Source: Cyanobacteria bacterium HKST-UBA02
Lineage (GTDB): Bacteria; Cyanobacteriota; Vampirovibrionia; Obscuribacterales; Obscuribacteraceae
Direction of reading: 5' to 3'
DNA: 6,125 nucleotides
Assembly: GCA_020431945.1 (NCBI GenBank)
Contig: JAGQHH010000730.1
Location: forward strand, 1-6,125
Positions 1 to 6,125 of this stretch are shown here, piece by piece (the first letter of the stretch is position 1; every line of letters begins with the position of its first letter). The position numbers and the translations under genes were made by a program. Under the pieces are notes generated by a model, which worked only from the letters and a program-made list of their open reading frames with translations, did not search any database and was not told where the DNA came from.

Positions 1-249
<249 letters not shown>

Positions 250-253
<4 letters not shown>

Positions 254-1353
254 TGTTCCGACTCGGTAGCCGCTGTCGATTCGGATCCGGTCTGATCGAT
301 GTGAATACGATTGAGAGCGCTGTCGGCAAAAGTCATATCGACGTTGTCCTCGAAAGTGGCGGGTCCTTCGAGATCGCCGATCTCTTTACGGAGCTCCACG
401 GCTTTGTCCCAGGCGCCGATATCCAGAGACGGGTTTTTCGGAAGGGTCCCCTGGTCTATTAAACGACGCAGAGCGTTGCGCACTACTTCCGGGTCCACTT
501 CCGGAAACTCCTGACGGGCCACGGCCAGGGCGCCGTCGAAGTCGGAGTGGATGAATGCCATGGCTTTCGAGATGGCGTTGACGGCTTTCTGAATGGTCTC
601 GGGGTGCTTCTTGTGGAATGAGTCCGATACGGTAAGTCCGGTGAATGCGAAATCGCCGAGTATGTTGGCCGGGGAGAAAACGATCCGGGCCCCGTCTTTT
701 ACCCCAATGGAGACCATGGGCTCGATAGTCATGGCCATATCTGCCTGGTCCGCCCTGAGCATGGGAAGCAGGGTCCCGAAGCCGCCTTCGACGATCTGAG
801 CCTCCACCGGATGACCGTCGTTGTCCAGGATATGCTTCATGACGGCATAGCTTGTGGATGGCGCCTGATAAGTCCCGACTCTATAGCCGGCAAAACCGCT
901 GGGGCTCTCGAAAGGCTTGATCTCCTTCTTGCGGGTCACCACCCAGAAAGGAACGCCCCGGACGATTCCGGCTACGACTTTGCCCCCCTGTCCCTTTTCC
1001 CTGGCGACGGCTACAAAAACCGGATCCGCCACACCGAACTGGGCATTGCCGGCGGCCACGGCGGTAAATGTCTTCTCGTCCCCGCCGGTGCTGACGAATT
1101 TGACGTCGAGCCCTTCTTCCTTGAAGAAGCCCTGCCTGGCAGCCACATAGAGCGGCATGTAGAGGAAAACATGGTTGAACTGGGCGATGGTAACCTTCTC
1201 GCCCTTGCTCTCGGTCTGGCTGGCCTCGTGCTTGCAACCGCTCAATCCGGCGCTGGTCAGGACGACCAGACCTGCCAGGGCGGCTATGCCCAACCGGGCG
1301 TATCGATAGGTCCGGAGGGGTGTGTTTCGAGGGTTCGGGAAGGTCTTTCGCAT
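250..1353 (-). CDS. ABC transporter substrate-binding lipoprotein, SsuA/THI5-like (NMT1 family)
   Basis: A complete 367-residue protein, about the normal length for the family. A basic N-terminus (residues 1-20) and hydrophobic stretch (21-36) lead to a lipobox LSGC with the lipidated Cys at residue 40, so it should be anchored in a membrane facing the periplasm. The mature domain begins near residue 53 with VTIAQFNHVFLYMPLYVAAR, then GFFKEEGLDVKFV (75-87), TAVAAGNAQFGVADPVFVA (97-115) and GYRVGTYQAPSTSYAVMKH (156-174), the usual pattern of the SsuA/THI5-like periplasmic-binding fold. Its role is to capture a small molecule and deliver it to the importer whose ATPase gene overlaps its 3' end. 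Possible ligands by family are sulfonates, nitrate or pyrimidine thiamine precursors; none can be chosen here. The C-terminal tail (about 352-367) is rich in Ser, Thr and Glu and looks disordered. ATG at 1353 is the only plausible start: an in-frame TAG lies just upstream. The nearest Shine-Dalgarno (AGGAG, 1381-1377) is unusually far away. Confidence 0.92.
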
Positions 1354-1355
1354 AG

Positions 1356-1380
1356 GGAGAAAAGACTACCAGATTTCTCC
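1356..1380 (-). promoter_or_regulatory. Inverted repeat covering the Shine-Dalgarno of the importer operon
   Basis: On the minus strand GGAGAAA (1380-1374) and TTTCTCC (1362-1356) are perfect 7-base complements with an 11-base loop, ending two bases before the ATG at 1353. The 5' arm contains most of AGGAGA (1381-1376), the only good Shine-Dalgarno upstream of the binding-protein gene, which otherwise lies 22 bases from the start. If the hairpin forms in the mRNA it would hide the ribosome site. The repeat is seen directly; its function is inferred and it could be chance. Confidence 0.35.
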
Positions 1381-1399
1381 TGCCCGGCGACTCCACCAC

Positions 1400-1430
1400 T
1401 TAATTAATGACTACCATGGTCAGTTAATGT
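1400..1430. promoter_or_regulatory. AT-rich imperfect dyad in the divergent promoter region
   Basis: This AT-rich island in GC-rich surroundings lies between the divergent importer and TPR genes. It contains the palindrome TTAATTAA (1400-1407), then an imperfect dyad: TTAATGA (1404-1410), a central CCATGG (1414-1419), TCA (1420-1422) and TTAA (1424-1427), with unequal spacers. TTAATG also occurs as a direct repeat at 1404 and 1424, 20 bases or about two helical turns apart. A weak leftward promoter could be read as TTAACT (1427-1422) followed about 15-16 bases later by an A/T-rich -10-like TAATTA; a rightward one is even less clear. Both transcription units need a promoter in this 110-base spacer, so this is the best place for promoters and an operator, but no known regulator site is recognised. 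Confidence 0.3.
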
Positions 1431-1463
1431 ATTGTTTGAGATACAGGTTGTTTCGGCCAGTCG

Positions 1464-2987
1464 ATGCTTCGCCCACTTCTCTCCACTATTCTTGCCTCGA
1501 GTTTTGCCTGCGCCCCGGCGCTGGCGGCGCCTCCGGCTCCGCAGGTGAGCATCATGGCGCCCTCCGGCGAGATTCCGGCTGCCTCCACGAAGCTCCAGGA
1601 AGGACGGGTGGAGACCAAGTATGTAGTGCCGATCCGGTCATCGGTCTGGGAGAAGAACTATACCAACGGCTTCAATGCTCTCGAGGAGCGCAAATTCGAG
1701 CATGCCGAGAAGATGCTCACTGCCGCCATCAAAGAGGCTAAGACGCCCGGGGCGCCCAACACAGCCCTGATTCACAGCCGACTCGCCCTGGCGCTGCTCT
1801 ATCTCAAGCAACAGCGCTATCCCGAGGCTTACGACCTCTACAGGTCCACCCTGAACCTCGCCTCTTCGAGATGCGGGGCTGCCTCTCGCGAGGTGGCGGA
1901 GTGCAAATACGGGCTTTCCCGCTGCGAAGTGTTCTTCGGAGATGAAAAGGCTGCCAAGGAAAACGCCGAGTCTGCCATCGAGATTCTCAAGAAAAGCGGC
2001 AAGATCGACTCGACCCTGGGCGGGCTTTCGGTCGAGTCCCTGGCCCTGGCGCTGGCTCGCTTCGGCTGGTATGACGACAGCAAGCTCCTTTTCGGTACCG
2101 CAGGCGAGATCATGGAAGCCCATCCAGGCTATAAAAAGCTCGATCTCGCCGAGTCTCTCCGGGAGCAGGCGCTGTTTTATCACGCCAGGGGAGACCGCAA
2201 TACGGCTACCAAGCTCTACGAGAAGTCGGCGAAGATCAAGGACGCTGCCGTCTCCGCCAGCGAGCCTTCGGCGGTTCTCGGTGAAGTGGACTTCGTCTGG
2301 GAAGCCGGCTCCACGAGATCTCGCGAGATCATCGACAATGAATTCCCGTTTCGCTACGTAACCGCCAATGGTATCAGGGTGGCTGCCACCATCATCGATC
2401 TCTGGGAGCTCATTGGCATACTCGTAACCGTGACCAATACCGAAGATCAACAGCGTGAGTTCGTCCTCGGCGACATCGTTGTGGAGAAGGTGGACAAGAA
2501 GTATCCGAAACACAAATCCGAAGTGATCCCGAGCGTCGACGCCAACTCTATCGACCGGGTGCAAAAAGAGCTGAGCATATGGGCTCTCACTCATACGCGC
2601 CCCTGGCTCGCAAATATCCAAAAGACCAGGACAGTGCGCGGTCTCGTCCCTCCCGATGGCCATGATATGTTCCGGGGTCCGAACGTTTTCGGCGTCTGGG
2701 GGAACTGGAAAGCGGTATCCCATACGGTGCCCAAGCTCGTGGCGATCACACCGTCGCGCGAAGGGCTGCAGCGTTTCGATCGGACCGAAGTCCCGCTTCC
2801 CGGCTTGCTCTCTCGTGGAACACACAAGATTGCCGGCAAGTATCCCGTATATCTCGAGCCGTTCGAGTCACGCACCGGAGAGCTCTTCTATCTGAATCAT
2901 CGTGACGTCGATATCGTGATCAAGGTCCCGGTCGGTAACGCCGTGTTCGAGCTGCCGTTTCATACGAGAAAGAAGTTTTCGCATTAG
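1464..2987 (+). CDS. Secreted TPR-repeat protein with unidentified beta-rich C-terminal half
   Basis: A complete 507-residue protein. Residues 1-21 (MLRPLLSTILASSFACAPALA, then AP) form a Sec signal peptide with a signal peptidase I site of the ALA type, so it should act in the periplasm or outside the cell. Residues about 60-260 hold roughly five TPR-like helical hairpins: good ones at 62-93 (YTNGFNALEERKFEHAEKML), 100-133 (LALALLYLKQQRYPEAYDLY) and 229-260 (EQALFYHARGDRNTATKLYE), weaker ones near 142-176 and 187-217. TPRs bind other proteins, so a scaffold or adaptor role is likely. Residues about 290-500 look beta-rich (for example GILVTVTNTEDQQREFVLGD) and match no family I can name. No catalytic motif is visible. 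The 1464 start is chosen because it supplies the signal peptide, though its Shine-Dalgarno is poor; ATG at 1554 has a better one (AGGTGAG) but would lose export. It is followed 21 bases later by the metallopeptidase gene on the same strand, probably as one operon. Confidence 0.8.
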   Translation: MLRPLLSTILASSFACAPALAAPPAPQVSIMAPSGEIPAASTKLQEGRVETKYVVPIRSSVWEKNYTNGFNALEERKFEHAEKMLTAAIKEAKTPGAPNTALIHSRLALALLYLKQQRYPEAYDLYRSTLNLASSRCGAASREVAECKYGLSRCEVFFGDEKAAKENAESAIEILKKSGKIDSTLGGLSVESLALALARFGWYDDSKLLFGTAGEIMEAHPGYKKLDLAESLREQALFYHARGDRNTATKLYEKSAKIKDAAVSASEPSAVLGEVDFVWEAGSTRSREIIDNEFPFRYVTANGIRVAATIIDLWELIGILVTVTNTEDQQREFVLGDIVVEKVDKKYPKHKSEVIPSVDANSIDRVQKELSIWALTHTRPWLANIQKTRTVRGLVPPDGHDMFRGPNVFGVWGNWKAVSHTVPKLVAITPSREGLQRFDRTEVPLPGLLSRGTHKIAGKYPVYLEPFESRTGELFYLNHRDVDIVIKVPVGNAVFELPFHTRKKFSH

Positions 2988-2992
2988 GTCGC

Positions 2993-3011
2993 GGGAGCAA
3001 AGACGAGATTG
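2993..3011 (+). promoter_or_regulatory. Ribosome binding site and TTG start of the metallopeptidase gene
   Basis: GGGAG at 2993-2997 lies 11 bases before TTG at 3009-3011. Between the TAG of the previous gene (2985-2987, same frame) and the conserved N-terminal region, TTG at 3009 is the first recognised start codon, and the first in-frame ATG (near 3150) would fall inside conserved sequence (MCVYR). This decides the start at TTG. Confidence 0.6.
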
Positions 3012-4931
3012 TCGCAGTCTAAGAAGCAACATACTATCGGTCAGGAATTCATCGATGATTGTTTGACTTATCTGAGGGAAGGCAGGCGTCTGAAACGCAA
3101 GCTCCCCACCTGGGTCGGTCAGATCTATATCGACCGCCAGCTTCCTTATATGTGCGTCTACAGGCAAAGCGAAGAGCGTGAAGACTGGGGTACCGAGCAG
3201 CTCCTGGCGGGTGAGGCTTCCACTTTGATCGCGCCGGCGGACAAAGCCGAGGAAAAGCATGTTCGCCATCTCGTAGAATCCATCGGCGAAGAGCTGATGC
3301 GTTATTACGGCAACTTCCTGGTGGTGGAGATCTGGTCGGGCGAGGACGAGACCGATTTCGAGCTGAGCGCCGATGGCGAGGAGTCGCAGCATACCGAGCA
3401 CCGACCGGCATTCAAAATCTATGCCGAGAAGTCCGACACCGAGTGCGCCTATGTCCGCACCCTGGCGAAGCAATTGAGCCTTCTCAAGCTCGACACCGGG
3501 GATACCTCGGTAAAGATGGTGACAAGCAGCGCCATAGCACCACCGGGGATGAAACCGCTCATATCGAGAGAGAAGAGCGATACTTTCGAGGTGCACGTAG
3601 TCGGCATAGAAGTATCGCCGATCTACCGGGATATGCGCCTGGATGCACGTTTTCCTGCTCTGCTGGCGGCCCTGCAGAGACAGTTCACGAAAGTGCTGGA
3701 GAAAGTCTTCTTCGATTTCCTGAAAGAAGAAACCCGTATGTGTCCCCCGAGCTATCTCGCTCTGGGCAAACGCAGCATGGTGCACGAGGTCATGCGAGTG
3801 GATCGCGAGCTCGCCGAAGTGGCGGAGTCCATCGACTTCCTCCTGCTCGTCACTCCGACCAATTCCAGCGAAGCCTTTGCCGAGTTCAAGCACGGGCTGT
3901 TCCAGAGAGACCCGCATTTTTTATACAACCCCTCGCCATTCGACCCGGTGCAGCTCAAGCGCAAGCTCTATCGCGCGCCGGTGGAGCGCATCGAAGATCC
4001 GACCCTGGCTCAGCTTTTCCGGGAGCAGCAACTCGATATCGACTATCGGATTTCTATGATTGCCGAGCGGGGCACCAAGCGTTTTCTCTATGCCAGCCTG
4101 CAGCTCTATGACGCACCGGATCGCGAGTTGATGGGACTGGCGGACCAGATACTGAAGACGGTGCCCGAGAAGAGCAAAGGCGAATCGGTGGGCAAGCAAT
4201 TGAGCGCCAATCAATTTGCCAAGCGCGCCCAGAAAGAGCTCGATTTCTACAAGTCTCGCTGCCCCGATCTGCCGGCATCCGTGCAGATCCGCGACGATGT
4301 GCCCGGGGTGCTGGTCTCGCACGGTACTCTAATTATCGGCAAGGAGAGACGTATCTTCGAGGGACGGGCCGAGGCTCTTCTAGGCCATGAAGTCGGTACG
4401 CATATCCTCACCAACTACAACGGCAAAGCCCAGCCCTTCCGGCAGCTCAGCGCCGGCTTGCCCGGCTATGACGAACTCCAGGAGCCTCTGGCAGTGCTCG
4501 CCGAATATCTCGTGGGCGGTCTCAGCAAGCGCCGTCTCCGCACCCTGGCCGCCAGGGTGATCGCCGTGGGCATGCTCTCCAGTGGTGCGACTTTCGTTGA
4601 TGTTTTCCGGAAGCTGACTAAAGACTATGACCTGCACAAAGACATCGCATTCGGTATCACCATGCGGGTCTTCCGCAGCGGCGGTTTTACCAAGGACGTC
4701 GTCTACCTGCGTGGTCTGATCAATCTCCTGGAGCACATCCGGCACGGGCTCGATCTGAAGATGCTCTATGTCGGCAAGTTCGGAATGGACTACCTGCCCA
4801 TCGTCCGCGAGCTGCTCTGGCGCAAGATTCTGGTACCGGCGAAACTGCTCCCGCATTTCTTCGAGTCTGAAGATGCCATGAAACGCCTGGAGCGCCTCCA
4901 GCAGGGCGCCACGGTGCTGGATCTGGTTTGA
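3009..4931 (+). CDS. MATCAP/DUF1704 family zinc metallopeptidase ('flavohemoglobin expression-modulating QEGLA motif' type)
   Basis: A complete 640-residue protein, close to the length I recall for the long bacterial members of this family. The early segment RQLPYMCVYR (43-52) and WGTEQLLAGEASTLIA (60-75) match the family start. The putative zinc site is HEVGTH at 460-465: H460 and H465 as ligands, E461 as the general base, and E492 in QEPLA as the probable third ligand, by analogy with the eukaryotic MATCAP tyrosine carboxypeptidases. The linking segment QPFRQLSAGLPGYDELQE (475-492) and the late block FRSGGFTKDVVYLRGL (555-570) are also characteristic. The family usually has QEGLA; here it is QEPLA. 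There is no signal peptide or membrane segment, so it should be cytoplasmic. The eukaryotic relatives remove C-terminal tyrosine from tubulin; bacterial substrates are not established, and elsewhere the gene often sits beside an ATP-grasp ligase and an N-formylglutamate amidohydrolase, neither of which is seen here. It lies 21 bases after the TPR gene in the same frame and is probably co-transcribed. The family is confident, the substrate unknown. Confidence 0.9.
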   Translation: MSQSKKQHTIGQEFIDDCLTYLREGRRLKRKLPTWVGQIYIDRQLPYMCVYRQSEEREDWGTEQLLAGEASTLIAPADKAEEKHVRHLVESIGEELMRYYGNFLVVEIWSGEDETDFELSADGEESQHTEHRPAFKIYAEKSDTECAYVRTLAKQLSLLKLDTGDTSVKMVTSSAIAPPGMKPLISREKSDTFEVHVVGIEVSPIYRDMRLDARFPALLAALQRQFTKVLEKVFFDFLKEETRMCPPSYLALGKRSMVHEVMRVDRELAEVAESIDFLLLVTPTNSSEAFAEFKHGLFQRDPHFLYNPSPFDPVQLKRKLYRAPVERIEDPTLAQLFREQQLDIDYRISMIAERGTKRFLYASLQLYDAPDRELMGLADQILKTVPEKSKGESVGKQLSANQFAKRAQKELDFYKSRCPDLPASVQIRDDVPGVLVSHGTLIIGKERRIFEGRAEALLGHEVGTHILTNYNGKAQPFRQLSAGLPGYDELQEPLAVLAEYLVGGLSKRRLRTLAARVIAVGMLSSGATFVDVFRKLTKDYDLHKDIAFGITMRVFRSGGFTKDVVYLRGLINLLEHIRHGLDLKMLYVGKFGMDYLPIVRELLWRKILVPAKLLPHFFESEDAMKRLERLQQGATVLDLV

Positions 4932-4962
4932 GCATCTAGATTAAATGGAGTTTGCTCCTTAA

Positions 4963-4993
4963 CCTCCCTCGTATAGAGTAGAAGGAAGGGAGG
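4963..4993 (+). promoter_or_regulatory. Shine-Dalgarno of the WG-repeat gene with a complementary upstream arm
   Basis: AGGGAGG at 4987-4993, seven bases before ATG 5001, is a strong ribosome site and fixes that start. A perfect 7-base complement, CCTCCCT, lies at 4963-4969 with a 17-base loop between. Pairing would bury the whole Shine-Dalgarno, so translation could be controlled by opening this hairpin. The complementarity is seen directly; regulation is inferred, and any CCTCCC-like string would pair with a ribosome site by chance. Confidence 0.4.
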
Positions 4994-5000
4994 ATGTCCG

Positions 5001-6125
5001 ATGCTCTCCATGGATTTCAGAAAGCGGAGCTTAGTAATTGCTCTATTGCCGTTTCTACTGGCGTTGGGCGGCTGTGGCGCGAAGGACAGCCCAGACCCCT
5101 ATCGGCTTCCTGAGAGTCTTGAAGGCCCCAACTGGTTCGTTATCGACAAGACCGGTCGAAAGGTCTTCGATGTGCCACATAACTATAAAATTGGCGAGTA
5201 TCATGATGGTCTCTGCCGTTTCGCCAAGGTCGAAAACGGAGAGCTGGTTATGGGCTTTCTCGATCCTGAGGGCAAGATCGCCATTCAGCCGCGGTATTCA
5301 TACTGCTCGGATTTCAGCGAGGGCCGTGCCTATGTTTCACTTAAGGATTCGTGGCAGCTTCTCGCACCAGTGCAGATAATAGACAGTCAGGGAAAGATAG
5401 TAGCTGCAGCTCCAGGCAAAGTGCTGACTCAGACGCGCAATTCGTCGCTGGCGATCGTCGAGCCTCTGTCTGTGGAGCCCATGATTCCGTGGTACTTCAG
5501 GTCGGGCCAATCCAGGCGAATCAATTGTGGTCTCATCGATCACAACGGAAGGGAGGTAGTACCCTGCAAGTTCGAGTCCGCGTCTGAGTTCGGACACGAT
5601 ATGGCTTTGGGTGAGGGCCGGTCATCAACTACCGTATTCGATCGTTCAGGTCATCGCTTGTTTGAGGCTGAGTACAGTCTCTCTGGAGGCTATCATGAGG
5701 GACTGGCAGCCGCTAGCAAGAGACCCGGAAGCAAATCTGAGCCCGGTGATCTCTGGACCGGCGGATCTTTTATCTTTGGTTACGTAGACAAGACTGGCGA
5801 GGTGAAAATTCCATTTCGTTATTGCTACGGCGAGGCGTTCTCTGAGGGTCTTGCTGTTGTTGCCGATGACAAAGGAGTTTTGTTCATCGATAGAGAGGGA
5901 AGAGATGTTTTCGGTAAGCGATTCGAAGGATGCCGATCCTTTCGATCCGGCGTGGCGGCTGTCAAAACTAATGGACTCTATGGGTTCATTGACAAGTCCG
6001 GTCGTTTTGTAATAGAGCCGCAGTATTCTCAGGCTGAGTCCTTCGATGGTGGAGTAGCCGTTTGTGCGATAGCTACGAATAATAACCTGTCCAGTTCTCC
6101 TAGTGACTCATTCCGTGATTTTTTA
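5001..6125 (+). CDS. WG-repeat lipoprotein, C-terminus beyond the window
   Basis: The frame from ATG 5001 is open to the last base, giving 375 codons with no stop, so the gene is incomplete. A short basic N-terminus and hydrophobic segment (11-21) end in a lipobox LGGC with lipidated Cys25, so it should be a membrane-anchored lipoprotein outside the cytoplasm. The rest is made of WG (KWG) repeats. The core hairpin 'hydrophobic-x-D-x-x-G' occurs eight times, at residues 47-52 (VIDKTG), 86-91 (FLDPEG), 126-131 (IIDSQG), 178-183 (LIDHNG), 212-217 (VFDRSG), 261-266 (YVDKTG), 295-300 (FIDREG) and 329-334 (FIDKSG), with accompanying FSEGLAVV-like and IEPQY-like segments. Spacing is 34 residues in the best copies and 39-52 where loops are inserted. 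Such repeats probably bind proteins or peptides; no enzymatic role is known. ATG 5001 is preferred over ATG 5010 because of the Shine-Dalgarno at 4987-4993. It follows the metallopeptidase by 69 bases, and its GC content appears lower than that of the TPR gene. Confidence 0.88.
   Translation, partial: MLSMDFRKRSLVIALLPFLLALGGCGAKDSPDPYRLPESLEGPNWFVIDKTGRKVFDVPHNYKIGEYHDGLCRFAKVENGELVMGFLDPEGKIAIQPRYSYCSDFSEGRAYVSLKDSWQLLAPVQIIDSQGKIVAAAPGKVLTQTRNSSLAIVEPLSVEPMIPWYFRSGQSRRINCGLIDHNGREVVPCKFESASEFGHDMALGEGRSSTTVFDRSGHRLFEAEYSLSGGYHEGLAAASKRPGSKSEPGDLWTGGSFIFGYVDKTGEVKIPFRYCYGEAFSEGLAVVADDKGVLFIDREGRDVFGKRFEGCRSFRSGVAAVKTNGLYGFIDKSGRFVIEPQYSQAESFDGGVAVCAIATNNNLSSSPSDSFRDFL

Noticed and set aside
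811..1407. Plus-strand open frame of 198 codons
   Set aside because: It lies wholly opposite the substrate-binding lipoprotein, whose lipobox and family motifs are clear; the plus frame shows no coherent protein features.
1554..1556. Alternative start of the TPR gene at ATG 1554 with a better Shine-Dalgarno
   Set aside because: It would remove a convincing signal peptide encoded from 1464; kept only as a possible secondary start.
1638..2825. Long antisense open frame (395 codons) opposite the TPR gene
   Set aside because: The plus strand there has a signal peptide and TPR repeats. The antisense translation has no recognisable domain, and such shadows are common in GC-rich codon-biased genes.
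2868..3917. Long antisense open frame (349 codons) opposite the metallopeptidase gene
   Set aside because: It overlaps a clearly identified MATCAP/DUF1704 gene and the end of the TPR gene, and has no family features or good ribosome site.
4941..4962. Possible terminator after the metallopeptidase gene (GGAG-TTTG-CTCC hairpin flanked by TTAA)
   Set aside because: The stem is only 4 base pairs with unmatched bases outside it and no T-run follows, so it is too weak to call an intrinsic terminator.
5038..5379. Plus-strand open frame of 113 codons within the WG-repeat gene
   Set aside because: It is out of frame with the lipoprotein signal and the WG repeats, which are continuous from 5001 to the window end.

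Overview
This window looks like chromosomal DNA from a Gram-negative-type (diderm) bacterium of moderately high GC. It carries two lipoprotein genes, one Sec-secreted protein and one cytoplasmic enzyme. The mix of secreted TPR proteins, a WG-repeat lipoprotein and a MATCAP/DUF1704 ('QEGLA motif') protein would fit a lineage such as the Obscuribacterales/Vampirovibrionia, but that is only a guess. No rRNA, tRNA, CRISPR array, insertion sequence or phage gene is visible.

Left arm (1-1353, minus strand): an ABC importer operon read right to left. The first gene encodes a lipoprotein substrate-binding protein of the SsuA/THI5-like (NMT1) class. It overlaps by 4 bases (ATGA) with an ABC ATPase gene that leaves the window after its Walker A motif. 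The window ends inside a hexanucleotide repeat that gives the ATPase an Asn-Gln tract. The permease is not in the window and probably lies beyond position 1. The substrate cannot be read from the sequence; sulfonates, nitrate and thiamine precursors are the usual ones for this class.

Divergent spacer (1354-1463): about 110 bases between the importer and the rightward genes. It holds an AT-rich imperfect dyad near 1400-1430 and an inverted repeat that covers the only good Shine-Dalgarno sequence of the importer operon.

Right arm (1464-6125, plus strand): first a secreted protein with N-terminal TPR repeats and an unidentified beta-rich C-terminal half. It is followed 21 bases later, in the same reading frame, by a 640-residue MATCAP/DUF1704 metallopeptidase starting at TTG. 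This enzyme keeps the zinc-site HEVGTH motif but has QEPLA where the family usually has QEGLA. After a 69-base spacer comes a WG-repeat lipoprotein that runs off the right edge; its Shine-Dalgarno sequence can pair with an upstream CCTCCCT.

The TPR and metallopeptidase genes are very probably co-transcribed. Whether the WG-repeat gene belongs to the same unit is unclear. I see no strong evidence for a complete new multi-gene system. The most original points are the TPR/MATCAP pairing, the QEPLA variant, the NQ repeat in the ATPase, and potential ribosome-site hairpins before both lipoprotein genes.
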